From positions 62,001 to 126,000 of the forward strand of contig JBBAAG010000001.1 of NCBI GenBank assembly GCA_041658405.1: a stretch of DNA of 64,000 bases, in the 5' to 3' direction. Positions 34,966 to 43,729 of the stretch are shown one piece after another (the first letter of the stretch is position 1; every line of letters starts with the position of its first letter). The notes under the pieces were generated by a model that had not been told where the DNA came from, searched no databases, and was given only the letters and a program-made list of their open reading frames with translations. Source of the stretch: Elusimicrobiota bacterium. GTDB lineage: Bacteria; Elusimicrobiota; UBA5214; JBBAAG01. Position numbers and translations under genes: made by a program.

Positions 34966-36668
34966 CGGGGATACCGGGAAATACTATTATGCCGAACGAC
35001 TTATTGATATTCCTCAGGATAAGTAATCAGACACGTAAGAACAGCCTCCGTGCTGCGACAAAGCTTGAATGGGGTGTCGGCATATTTTTTTCTACGCTAA
35101 CCCTCTTATTTTTTGCGGGAATCGGTGCGGGCTTATGGCGGTTCTTCGGGTACCTCGAGAATGTGCCGTATATCGGTGAAGCACTGGCTATCAAAGTTAT
35201 CTCCATGGCATTTCTTTCATTATTTTCAATGCTTATATTTTCAAGTATGGTGACGTCGTTCACCACAATTTTTTTTGCGCGTGACCTCCCGTTTTTGTTA
35301 TCCACCCCGCTGGAGTACGGGACGGTGTTCACTTATAAGTTTATCGAGACCGCGTTTTATTCGTCATGGATGGTAATCGTAGCGATGATACCCGTGATCG
35401 TATCCTACGGTATTGTAAAACATATGAACATATTGTTTTATTTCACAACCTTCGGGGTGATGATACCTTACTGCCTGGTTGCATCCGGACTTGGGGTGCT
35501 TATCAGCATGGTATTGATGTACTTATTCCCGACTGCAAAAACTAAGGATGCTGTAATGGTACTCTCGGTAGTGGTGGGATGCGGGATGTACGTGTTCCTG
35601 AGATTCCTCGAGCCGGAACAGTTTATGAAACCTGATAAACTTACCGAGATTGTGCAGTACCTGAATTTTATACAGGCACCGACGGCGGTATATCTTCCCA
35701 GCTGGTGGATGACCGGTGTGGTGAAAGGGTTTGCGTTACACCAGCCGGTAGAATTATGGTTTTATTCTTTATTACTGATATCCTCGGGGTTATTGACCAT
35801 AGCGTTGATTACCAAACTATCAGAAGTTACCTACTTCACATCATGGGCACGGGCACAGGAATCTGTTGGTAAACGTCCGGTGGTGGGCGGGTGGGGTGAC
35901 CGCACAGTGGACTTACTGCTTCACTTATTCCCGCAGTCATGGCGCGCGTTGGCAAAAAAGGACCTCAAACTTTTCTTCCGGGATCCTAACCAGTGGACAC
36001 AATTGTTACTCCTGGGCGCGTTGATTGTGGTGTACATCTTTAATATCGACAAACTTCCGTTGGATAATTATTATCTCAAGAACATAGCAGCATTTTTTAA
36101 TATCGGCCTAGCGGGGTTTGTTATCTCCGCAGTGGCGTTAAGGTTTGTGTATCCCGCGTTGAGTATTGAAGCGGAAAGTTTTTGGGTGCTCCGCAGTGCA
36201 CCGTTGTCCTCACGGCAGATTGTGTGGTCAAAATATTGGCTGACATTCTTACCGGTATTTGTTCTGGGGCTTGCGATATCCGTGGTATCAAACCTACTCC
36301 TGCGGGTGGATACGTTTGTGTTTTGGTTATCCACCGGTGCTGTGATCGTGAGTATCTTTGCGTTAACCGGGCTGGCGATGGGTATGGGCGCGGTGTATCC
36401 CCGGTTCCGTGTCGAGAACGTTGCACAGGTGGAATCCTCTTTTGGCGGGATTATGTATATGGTATACTCTTTGTTTTATAACGGTTTTGTTCTGGCAGTG
36501 TTAGCATGGCCGTTGATTATGCATTTTAAGGTTTTGTCCGGTATGGGGAAGTACAGCGCGCAGGTAACCGTTTCTGCAGTCCTTACCGTCGCGGGGGTTA
36601 GTGTGCTGGTGTTTATCATACCTTTAATAATCGGCGTGAAACGTGTTGAGTTAATGGAGAATGAGTAG
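34962..36668 (+). CDS. ABC exporter permease
   Basis: A 568-residue integral membrane protein with about twelve to fourteen hydrophobic segments in two clusters, separated by a soluble stretch (about residues 285-340, with WARAQESVGKRPVVGGWGDR). It resembles the large ABC-2-like permeases that pair with a single ATPase. The ATG overlaps the ATPase stop; an internal ATG nine codons later (34989) is an alternative start with a slightly better upstream GGGA. The substrate is unknown, though the polysaccharide deacetylase that follows hints at envelope work. Confidence 0.85.
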   Translation: MTGIPGNTIMPNDLLIFLRISNQTRKNSLRAATKLEWGVGIFFSTLTLLFFAGIGAGLWRFFGYLENVPYIGEALAIKVISMAFLSLFSMLIFSSMVTSFTTIFFARDLPFLLSTPLEYGTVFTYKFIETAFYSSWMVIVAMIPVIVSYGIVKHMNILFYFTTFGVMIPYCLVASGLGVLISMVLMYLFPTAKTKDAVMVLSVVVGCGMYVFLRFLEPEQFMKPDKLTEIVQYLNFIQAPTAVYLPSWWMTGVVKGFALHQPVELWFYSLLLISSGLLTIALITKLSEVTYFTSWARAQESVGKRPVVGGWGDRTVDLLLHLFPQSWRALAKKDLKLFFRDPNQWTQLLLLGALIVVYIFNIDKLPLDNYYLKNIAAFFNIGLAGFVISAVALRFVYPALSIEAESFWVLRSAPLSSRQIVWSKYWLTFLPVFVLGLAISVVSNLLLRVDTFVFWLSTGAVIVSIFALTGLAMGMGAVYPRFRVENVAQVESSFGGIMYMVYSLFYNGFVLAVLAWPLIMHFKVLSGMGKYSAQVTVSAVLTVAGVSVLVFIIPLIIGVKRVELMENE

Positions 36669-36686
36669 TTGAGGGGGTAACGGAAG

Positions 36687-37388
36687 TTGAGAGTTAAGAG
36701 TTTAGGGTTACTGGTTTTAGCAACACTTTTATTTGCAGCAGGTACTGCGGAATGCAGGTTTTATACTAACGGCCCGAAGGATGGCGGTAGATTTGTAGCG
36801 TTAACGTTTGATGACGGGCCTGGGCAGATGACTCCTGACTTTCTTGCGGTACTTGAGAAACAAAAGGTTAAAGCAACCTTCTTTATGTCAGGCAGCCAGG
36901 TTAAGTATCATCCGGAAGAAGCTAAGTTGGTAGCAAAAGCCGGGCATGAGATCGGGTCGCACACCACAGTCCACCGGGGGTATCATAAGATAAAAGTTAT
37001 TGATGAGAAAGCCATAAAAATCCTTACTGACGATATCAAACAAACCGAGGCGGTACTCAGCACTACGATCGGTATAAAACCGCATCTTCTGCGGTTTCCC
37101 TATGGGTACTGCAAAAAATGGGCGATTGATGTATGCGCAAAACTGGGATACGACGTTATCAACTGGTCCTATGGGTATGACTGGACAAAATTGTCTGATC
37201 AGCAGTTATTGGATTACTACGTAAAAAATTCTGCACCCGGTGCAATAATTCTTATGCATGACGGGTGGAAGGTAAACCGTGTTCTCGCGTTATTACCAAA
37301 AATTATTGAAGATATCCGCGCGAAAGGGTATGAGTTCGTTACCGTAAGCGAGTTATTGAAGTTAGAAGATAAAGGGAAGGGTAAGTAA
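36687..37388 (+). CDS. Secreted polysaccharide deacetylase (NodB domain)
   Basis: A metal-dependent de-N-acetylase (CE4 family) of 233 residues that would act on peptidoglycan, chitin-like or surface amino-sugar polymers. A signal peptide covers about residues 1-23. CE4 motifs are complete: ALTFDDGP (motif 1, catalytic base and metal Asp), GSHTTVH (motif 2, two metal histidines), RFPYG (motif 3), a tryptophan/aspartate pair in WSYGYDW, and ILMHDGW (motif 5). The start is a TTG with GAGGGGGT about ten bases upstream. It lies 18 bases after the permease gene and five bases before the SemiSWEET-like gene. Confidence 0.9.
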   Translation: MRVKSLGLLVLATLLFAAGTAECRFYTNGPKDGGRFVALTFDDGPGQMTPDFLAVLEKQKVKATFFMSGSQVKYHPEEAKLVAKAGHEIGSHTTVHRGYHKIKVIDEKAIKILTDDIKQTEAVLSTTIGIKPHLLRFPYGYCKKWAIDVCAKLGYDVINWSYGYDWTKLSDQQLLDYYVKNSAPGAIILMHDGWKVNRVLALLPKIIEDIRAKGYEFVTVSELLKLEDKGKGK

Positions 37389-37393
37389 CCGGG

Positions 37394-37660
37394 ATGAGTA
37401 TATTTGAGATCATAATGCTTCTCTGTTTTGGTGCGGCATGGCCGGTCTCAATCTACAAATCGTGGGTATCAAAGAATAACAGCGGGAAAAGTGTTACTTT
37501 TTTATATATCATTGTCATAGGATATGCCGCAGGGGTAATACATAAACTGCTCTACAGTTGTGACTGGGTGGTATATCTTTACGTTTTAAACGGAATAATG
37601 GTTCTCATAGATATTGCGTTGTATTATCGTAATAAAAACAGTGCTAAAGGGAATGCGTGA
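37394..37660 (+). CDS. SemiSWEET/PQ-loop-like small membrane protein
   Basis: An 88-residue protein with three transmembrane helices. The first half-repeat reads CFGAAWPVSIYKSWVSKNNSGKS, in the place where SemiSWEET transporters have the PQ turn and a basic loop; here the motif is Trp-Pro-Val instead of Pro-Gln. A dimer of such units can move sugars or other small solutes, but the substrate is unknown. The stop TGA overlaps the ATG of the next PH-domain gene by one base, so they are coupled. Confidence 0.72.
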   Translation: MSIFEIIMLLCFGAAWPVSIYKSWVSKNNSGKSVTFLYIIVIGYAAGVIHKLLYSCDWVVYLYVLNGIMVLIDIALYYRNKNSAKGNA

Positions 37661-38319
37661 TGGTTGAACCCAATATTTTTGAAGCGCAGATAAACGAACA
37701 CGCGGTATTCCAGGATGAACTCCTGGAACGTGAACGTGTTGTATGGACCGGTAAGCCTGATCCTAATATAATCTTCGGTGCAGAGGATTGGTTTATGATA
37801 CCGTTCTCCATTTTTTGGACCGGATTCAGTCTTGTATGGGAAGCTGCTGCATGCGGAATGTTTTTTGTTAATAAACACAGCGGGACTAACACCATACCGT
37901 CAGGGATTGATTTATTCACATACATATTCCCGTTGTTTGGATTACCCTTTGTCCTTATCGGCCTATACCTTTTATTTGGACGGTTTATATATAAACACTA
38001 CCTCCGCAAGAAAACGTTCTACGCTGTAACTGACCAGCGGGTTATTATCGTCACCACGCTTGGGAATAAAAATATGAGAGCGCTAGAGCTTGATAAAATT
38101 GAGGAGATCAGCAAAACAGTTAATTCTACCGGACGGGGTACGCTGGTTTTTGGTATCAGTACTTCATTTATTAACTATGACTCACGAAAACAGCAGGTGG
38201 GCGGGGTGGTACAGGGTAATAGTTTCAATGATATCCCTGATGCTACAGGTGTGCATAAAGAAATCCTTACCCTGCGCGAAACAGTTATTGCCCGGAAAAA
38301 AACGGATCCGCAGGTATGA
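37660..38319 (+). CDS. Bacterial PH-domain membrane protein (first of a tandem pair)
   Basis: A protein of about 219 residues with two transmembrane helices (about 45-70 and 88-110) and a cytoplasmic bacterial PH-like domain (about 120-200) marked by TFYAVTDQRVIIV and GTLVFGIS. The N-terminal motif ERVVWTGKPDPNIIF is typical of this family. The start is the ATG overlapping the TGA of the SemiSWEET-like gene; a GTG one codon earlier is less likely. Its neighbour at 38321 is a paralogue. The function of bPH membrane proteins of this kind is not established; an envelope-sensing or scaffolding role is only a guess. Confidence 0.75.
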   Translation: MVEPNIFEAQINEHAVFQDELLERERVVWTGKPDPNIIFGAEDWFMIPFSIFWTGFSLVWEAAACGMFFVNKHSGTNTIPSGIDLFTYIFPLFGLPFVLIGLYLLFGRFIYKHYLRKKTFYAVTDQRVIIVTTLGNKNMRALELDKIEEISKTVNSTGRGTLVFGISTSFINYDSRKQQVGGVVQGNSFNDIPDATGVHKEILTLRETVIARKKTDPQV

Positions 38320-38320
38320 T

Positions 38321-38950
38321 ATGACGGATAAATACAATAATACTTTCGGGTATGACAGTAAAACTGAAACATGGATGCTGTTGAAAGACGTAATAACCGC
38401 CAGTGAGCGTGTTTTGTGGTCCGGTAAACCTGATGCCAGTGTTATCTTCGAAAAACTTGACTACCTGTTTATCCCTCTGGGGATTGGCTATACCTGGGTT
38501 TGTACCTCGTGGTGTGTGGGTGTGACAGAAAAAGTTGTGGAGTTATACCTGGACACAAGATTCGCGAATCCCGCGAACTGGCTCTCGCTTTTGTTTCCGT
38601 TAATCGGTGCGGTACTGATATTATCAGGATTGTATCTCACCATCGGACGGTTTGTGTATAAAACGTACAAACGTAAACGCACGTTTTATGCGCTTACTGA
38701 CAAACGCGTAATCATTGTTCATGCAACTGGAGAAAAAAAGGTTACCTCAGCTGAATACAGGATTATTGATAGCATACAAAAAGTGGCAACTGCAGAGGCA
38801 CGGGGAACTGTTGTATTTAGTTTATCCAGTGAAATGTTTGACCCTGAACACAACAAGGATAATATACCTGAATATTTTGTATTTGCAGATTTACCGGACT
38901 ACGAACTAGTGTACAATCTTGCAGAGCCGTATTTAAAATCACAGAAATAA
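38321..38950 (+). CDS. Bacterial PH-domain membrane protein (second of a tandem pair)
   Basis: A 209-residue paralogue of the preceding protein with the same order: SERVLWSGKPDASVIF, two hydrophobic helices, then RKRTFYALTDKRVIIV and GTVVFSLS in the PH-like domain. I placed the start at the ATG at 38321, one base after the upstream stop and with AGGT before it. The open frame extends 77 codons further upstream, but that part lies inside the first paralogue in another frame and has no family similarity. Operon membership with the gene before is clear; the gene after is separated by 127 bases and has its own promoter. Confidence 0.75.
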   Translation: MTDKYNNTFGYDSKTETWMLLKDVITASERVLWSGKPDASVIFEKLDYLFIPLGIGYTWVCTSWCVGVTEKVVELYLDTRFANPANWLSLLFPLIGAVLILSGLYLTIGRFVYKTYKRKRTFYALTDKRVIIVHATGEKKVTSAEYRIIDSIQKVATAEARGTVVFSLSSEMFDPEHNKDNIPEYFVFADLPDYELVYNLAEPYLKSQK

Positions 38951-39038
38951 ACGGTTAAGTAACCTTTACACGTTAAGTGTTATCCATTATCTCAAGATAT
39001 ATTTAAGATTATTATGTTTAAATAATATCATAAAAGGC

Positions 39039-39066
39039 TTGATATTGAATTCATAAATTATATATA
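39039..39066 (+). promoter_or_regulatory. Predicted promoter very close to the DUF5722 start codon
   Basis: TTGATA (39039-39044) and TATATA (39061-39066) are separated by 16 bases. The expected transcript start would be only about five bases before the ATG at 39078, leaving no room for a ribosome-binding site, and none is seen. Confidence 0.45.
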
Positions 39067-39077
39067 TTGGTGTAAAC

Positions 39078-41177
39078 ATGATGAAAATATTTTTGTCTAC
39101 CTTTTTGTTAAGCCTGGCTGGTTATCTGAGTAATGCTGACTGTGCAAACCTGCAAAATAATTCTTTATACGACCCGTCATTGGATATTACTTCAGTTGAA
39201 GCTATGGAAAAGAGTTTAATAATAAAATTAACGGGTATCCTCAAAACACCGGTAAAATTGATTGAACTTAAACCTTACCAAAAATATACGCTTGACTCAA
39301 AACTGAGTATCGCCTGGCAGGGGATCCCCGAAAATAACCGTATCGAAATACCCAGGTTTGCGGGTACACAGGACAGGTTATTTTCAAAATTTCAAATAAT
39401 TGATTCTAAGTCCAGGCAACGGGCCGGGAAATCTCATTATGTAAACGACTTATCGTCGGTATCATTACGTAACTTCGATTTTCTCCGGCCTGCAAGTATT
39501 AAAGGGCTTCAGGTGCAGGATGTAGAAGATGCGGTTCTTCTAGGGGTTAAACATGCGGCAATAAATATTTCGGTCTCAAGTATAATTAATTGGTCTACCG
39601 GTACCCCTAGCGAAACATGGGAAGTAGACGGTGAAAATATACCGATTAATACTAAGTATATAAGTAGATTAGACACTACCTGCAAAAACCTGACTGCTGC
39701 AGGAATTGATATTACCGGAATTCTTCTTAACCATGTGCCGGATAGCCCAAACCCGCAAAATTATTTAATTCATCCAAAAACGGATTTAGCTAACGCACCG
39801 AATCATTTAGGAGCATTTAATACGGCTACTGACCCCGGGTTACGTTACTATCATGCAGTAATTGAATATCTGGCTAACCGTTACTCTGATCCAACGGGTA
39901 AATTCGGCTGGGTTTCCGGTTACATTATTGGTAATGAAGTTCAGTCACACCTGGAATGGTATAATATCGGTAAAATCACGTTATCTGATTTTGTTGAAGA
40001 TTACGGGATTGCTTTACGGATTGCCGATCTTGCAGCAAGAAAATTTCATTCTAAAATCCGGATTTACGTATCCTTAGACCATCATTGGAGTACAGCCCTT
40101 CGCCCTGATCCGTTAACGGCATTTAATGGTAAAGAATTTGTGGAACAATTAACTATTTGGTCAAAAAACAGCGGTGATTTCCCCTGGCATATTGCTTTTC
40201 ATCCGTACCCGGAGAACCTTTTCGAACCGCGGTTCTGGAATGACCGGATGGCAGTATTAAGTTTTGACACACCCAAGATTACTTTTAAAAATATTGAAGT
40301 ATTACCTGCGTTTCTAAACCAGGATATTTTATTGTACCGAGGTCAGCCGCGACGGATTATTCTCTCAGAGCAGGGATTTCATACACCAGCGGGGATAGAC
40401 GGCGAAAAAGTTCAGGCAGCTGCTTATGCATATGCTTTCCATAAACTCAGCCATCTGCCGGGGATAGACGCATTTATTCTTCATCGGCATGTAGACCATA
40501 AAGGAGAGGGTAACCTGAGGTTAGGTCTTTGGACCTGGACAGAAAATGATCCTAATGCTTCTAAGCCTGATAAGAAAAAATATATATATGACGTGTTCCG
40601 TCTGGCAGATACCGCACAGCGGGAAAGTGTATTCGAGTTCGCCAAACCAATCATTGGAATAAAAGATTGGGCTGAAACATTACCCGTACTTTCTACAAGT
40701 ACTTATACTAAACTATCCTGGAATCCGGTCCCGGAGGAAACAGAATCTGTTGTTATCAATTTAACTGACAATATAAACAATGCCGTACTTACAAACTGTT
40801 TATCCTGGCGTAGTGAAGTTGTACTTTATAACGAAACCCTAAAAAAATCTATTTTCCATCATCCTAAGGAACTAGCTGATAGTGACGCTACTTTTACGAT
40901 TAAGCTCCCTGTTCTGAAGTCAGGAAAAAAGTTGAGTTTCGTATTTGGTACCGGTTTAACTCATGAAAGTGTTGATGGTGCACGGTTTTCTGTCTTGATT
41001 GACGGTAAAGAATTATGGGATGTTTCTGATAAAAATACGGTAATAAACGAATACAAAATTGATTTAACACCATGGGCTGGGAAAACTGTTTTATTAACCC
41101 TCCGGGTAAACCCGCTGGAAAACACTCAATATGACTGGCTGGTCTGGGTGTATCCGCTGATAATCACAGAAAAATAA
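39078..41177 (+). CDS. Secreted DUF5722 glycoside-hydrolase-like protein
   Basis: A 699-residue exported protein with a signal peptide at about residues 1-22. The central TIM-barrel region matches DUF5722 proteins: KGLQVQDVEDAVLLGVKHAAIN, then SGYIIGNEVQSH with Asn286-Glu287 and LSEQGF with Glu431. This is the layout of acid/base and nucleophile glutamates in clan GH-A enzymes, so hydrolase activity is plausible but inferred. A C-terminal beta-sandwich (about 560-699) may bind carbohydrate. No Shine-Dalgarno is visible before the ATG; a second ATG follows directly. It ends seven bases before the tRNA gene on the other strand. Confidence 0.8.
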   Translation: MMKIFLSTFLLSLAGYLSNADCANLQNNSLYDPSLDITSVEAMEKSLIIKLTGILKTPVKLIELKPYQKYTLDSKLSIAWQGIPENNRIEIPRFAGTQDRLFSKFQIIDSKSRQRAGKSHYVNDLSSVSLRNFDFLRPASIKGLQVQDVEDAVLLGVKHAAINISVSSIINWSTGTPSETWEVDGENIPINTKYISRLDTTCKNLTAAGIDITGILLNHVPDSPNPQNYLIHPKTDLANAPNHLGAFNTATDPGLRYYHAVIEYLANRYSDPTGKFGWVSGYIIGNEVQSHLEWYNIGKITLSDFVEDYGIALRIADLAARKFHSKIRIYVSLDHHWSTALRPDPLTAFNGKEFVEQLTIWSKNSGDFPWHIAFHPYPENLFEPRFWNDRMAVLSFDTPKITFKNIEVLPAFLNQDILLYRGQPRRIILSEQGFHTPAGIDGEKVQAAAYAYAFHKLSHLPGIDAFILHRHVDHKGEGNLRLGLWTWTENDPNASKPDKKKYIYDVFRLADTAQRESVFEFAKPIIGIKDWAETLPVLSTSTYTKLSWNPVPEETESVVINLTDNINNAVLTNCLSWRSEVVLYNETLKKSIFHHPKELADSDATFTIKLPVLKSGKKLSFVFGTGLTHESVDGARFSVLIDGKELWDVSDKNTVINEYKIDLTPWAGKTVLLTLRVNPLENTQYDWLVWVYPLIITEK

Positions 41178-41183
41178 CATATT

Positions 41184-41269
41184 TGGGCAAGGAGGGAATC
41201 GAACCCTCAAGACCTGTAAGGGTCATAGGTTTTTGAGACCTACGTGTCTGCCAGTTCCACCACTTGCCC
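41184..41269 (-). tRNA. tRNA-Leu (anticodon CAA)
   Basis: An 86-base leucine tRNA with a long variable arm, read on the minus strand. The acceptor stem GGGCAAG/CTTGCCC, the D-arm with TGGCAGAC, the anticodon stem TAGGT/ACCTA with loop CTCAAAA, and the T-arm GAGGG-TTCGATT-CCCTC all form. The anticodon CAA (41233-41235) reads UUG. The terminal CCA is not encoded. It is the only RNA gene found in the window. Confidence 0.95.
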
Positions 41270-41289
41270 AGGCTTGTTAATTTCCGCTT

Positions 41290-41319
41290 ATTATATATAA
41301 TTTAGTGCGAGTCCGTCAA
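41290..41319 (-). promoter_or_regulatory. Promoter of the tRNA-Leu gene
   Basis: On the minus strand TTGACG (41314-41319) and a perfect TATAAT (41290-41295) are separated by 18 bases. The -10 box ends 20 bases before the tRNA 5' end, a normal distance for a short leader. Confidence 0.7.
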
Positions 41320-41345
41320 TTTATATGGAAACAGGGGTACTTTAA

Positions 41346-43712
41346 ATGCGTAAATTGTTAATCGCCATTGCCGTTACCGTCGCCACTGCGATCTCATCAA
41401 GCTTGCAAGGAGCTAACATTGTGTATCCAAACTACATTGGCAAGATAATCCCCGCACCAAAAGAGGTTGTGTACTACCCGGACTTTTTGATGGTATACAA
41501 AAAAAGCGCAGTGGCGTCTTCGCTGTTAATAGTAACTTCGTCGACAGTTGCTCCGGCGGTAGAGTATGCCATTGAATTATTCAACGGTAAATTACAGTTT
41601 GTTTCTAGCACAACCTCTGTCGTTGACGTTATCTCCGCTCCGTTGAAGGATTACGGGAAGTATGACACTATTATCTCCTTGGGAGATAATGGATTAACCG
41701 AAGAGCTTGAGAATAAATATAACCTTACCTACAGCACAACAGCACTGGCGAATAGCGAAGGGTATGTTGTCAAAACGGTAAAACATAACAATAAAAACGT
41801 AATTATCTGTAAAAGCAATACATCCCGCGGGCTGGCATACTCATTGATATCGTTGATTCACATGATGACTACGGATAAGGACGGTAATGTTGTGCTTCAA
41901 AAAGTTGAGGTTACCGACTGGCCATCATACAAAGTTCGTACTGTCAGCGGAACTACGCAATTCGCTAAGATGAAAGAGTATGCGCGGTGGATGCCGTTGT
42001 ACAAGCTCAATATGATCGACATAAACTACAACACGCACGATTGGCGAAACCCGGATCAACGATACACCGAGTTTGTTAAAGATGTGTGTAACAATAGCCG
42101 TGATATCGGGTTAGTTGATATCATGCAGTTCGTCAACCCGTACTACTCTGTGAAGGTAACAACATCGTCAAGGATCGTGGTATCCGACCCCGCAGAACGT
42201 GACCGGTTGTTTGCCGATTTTGAGAACAGCCTCGCGCAGGGAGGGAAGTATATAATGCTTTGCGCTGATGACTATACGCATTACAAAGATAAAGAGTTTA
42301 TCCTGTTTTACGAAGGGGATAAACAAATGTTTAAAACTGTCGCTGATGCCCAGGCATTCCTTGTGAACGACGTATACCGCCGGGTGAAAGCTAAATATCC
42401 TGAGACAACAATTATTTTCTGCGCACCGCATTATAGCAACGGACACGTGTACGGGTGGAGCCGCGAGCCAAAACTTGCAATTGATTATTTTAAAGAACTC
42501 GCGGATAAAATACCGTTGGACGTTCCTATCGTATGGACCGGCCCAACGGTGCGGTCGTTCAAGATTACGGAAGATGATGTTAAAGTTTTTTCCGGTTTCA
42601 TCAACGGGCGGATACCGTTCCTCTGGGATAATACGTCATACGCGCATCATAAACCATTGATTTGTTTTTTTGATGCCTACGAAATCGACTTACCTGCAAA
42701 CTTTTATGAACTTACCAACCCAAGCGGGATTCATATGAACGGAACTGTTAGTGAAATTTACAAACTTACGCATGTTACCGGCGGTGACTATATGTGGAAC
42801 CCAGGGAAGTATAACGCTAACCAGTCAACAAAAGATACGCTAGCGTCTTTACTTGGCCCATCCTGTGCAGAACCGGTATTGGATTTGAAAAACCAGTATT
42901 TTGAAACGTTAAACGTTGTGTTGACCACCCCGAGGAACAAAAGTTACCAATCAACTGTATCCTCGAGCCTCTCAATCCTTGACGCTAAACTTGACAGCGT
43001 TGCAAAAGTGTGCAATGATACCGCGATGATGTCTGAGATACGCAACACCATCCGCACCCCGCGGGTGGAGTACCAAAAGGTGCTGGACATAAAAAAAGTT
43101 GTAGTCAAGAAACTTATGTCCGGAGCGAAGCTTGACCCGGCCATATCTTTTACCGACGAAAAGTGGGAAACGCTTACCCGTACTTCACAATTTATTCCGA
43201 TGGATAACAGCGGTAAAATACCGCCTACCTACGCGTATGTAGGGTATGACAATAACAATTTGTATATCGCCGTCGTTGCGGAAGAACCCTATGTAAACAA
43301 GCTCGGCGGAAAGGTTACCAAGCGTGACAGCGGGGTGTACAACGAAGATAGTATCGAACTGTTTATCGACCCGAAACTTACACGCGATACTTACTGGCAC
43401 CTAGGGGTTAATAGTATCAACACACAGTACGATAGCCAGGTGAAACCGGGGACTTCAAAAACCGCGGAAGCAAATATTGAATGGATGTCAAACGTAGAAA
43501 AAGATTATAATAAGTCGCGCTGGATTGCAAAGTTTGTTATCCCGTTTAAGTCGTTAGGCATGGTACCCGTAGCTGGGGATACCTGGGGATTGAACTTAAA
43601 CCGCCAACGGTATATTGATATCGCCGACCCGCAGGAACTATCTACGTGGGCAGGCCTTACCGGTCGGATGTTTTTCCAGCCCAAACTGTTTGGAGAGCTG
43701 GTATTTGAATAA
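41346..43712 (+). CDS. Secreted GH84-like beta-N-acetylglucosaminidase with C-terminal CBM9-like domain
   Basis: A 788-residue exported protein with a signal peptide at about residues 1-23. An N-terminal GH20/GH84-type alpha/beta domain (about 30-185, ending in SRGLAYSLISLIHMM) precedes a TIM barrel with the hallmark aspartate pair in LCADDYTH (D308, D309), VWTGPTV (about 398) and PFLWDNTSYAHHKP. These fit GH84 enzymes, which cleave terminal N-acetylglucosamine by substrate-assisted catalysis. A helical part follows, and residues about 605-788 are a CBM9-like module with YNEDSIELFID. The start has AGGGG upstream. It lies 17 bases before the heparinase-like gene. Confidence 0.85.
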   Translation: MRKLLIAIAVTVATAISSSLQGANIVYPNYIGKIIPAPKEVVYYPDFLMVYKKSAVASSLLIVTSSTVAPAVEYAIELFNGKLQFVSSTTSVVDVISAPLKDYGKYDTIISLGDNGLTEELENKYNLTYSTTALANSEGYVVKTVKHNNKNVIICKSNTSRGLAYSLISLIHMMTTDKDGNVVLQKVEVTDWPSYKVRTVSGTTQFAKMKEYARWMPLYKLNMIDINYNTHDWRNPDQRYTEFVKDVCNNSRDIGLVDIMQFVNPYYSVKVTTSSRIVVSDPAERDRLFADFENSLAQGGKYIMLCADDYTHYKDKEFILFYEGDKQMFKTVADAQAFLVNDVYRRVKAKYPETTIIFCAPHYSNGHVYGWSREPKLAIDYFKELADKIPLDVPIVWTGPTVRSFKITEDDVKVFSGFINGRIPFLWDNTSYAHHKPLICFFDAYEIDLPANFYELTNPSGIHMNGTVSEIYKLTHVTGGDYMWNPGKYNANQSTKDTLASLLGPSCAEPVLDLKNQYFETLNVVLTTPRNKSYQSTVSSSLSILDAKLDSVAKVCNDTAMMSEIRNTIRTPRVEYQKVLDIKKVVVKKLMSGAKLDPAISFTDEKWETLTRTSQFIPMDNSGKIPPTYAYVGYDNNNLYIAVVAEEPYVNKLGGKVTKRDSGVYNEDSIELFIDPKLTRDTYWHLGVNSINTQYDSQVKPGTSKTAEANIEWMSNVEKDYNKSRWIAKFVIPFKSLGMVPVAGDTWGLNLNRQRYIDIADPQELSTWAGLTGRMFFQPKLFGELVFE

Positions 43713-43729
43713 AGAAGGTAAACAGAACC

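Noticed and set aside
38090..38320. In-frame N-terminal extension of the second PH-domain gene
   Set aside because: The 77 extra codons lie inside the first paralogue in another frame, and the protein from the ATG at 38321 matches the paralogue's length and start.
38954..38965. GGTTA-AG-TAACC inverted repeat as a terminator after the PH-domain genes
   Set aside because: The loop would be only two bases and no T-run of useful length follows.
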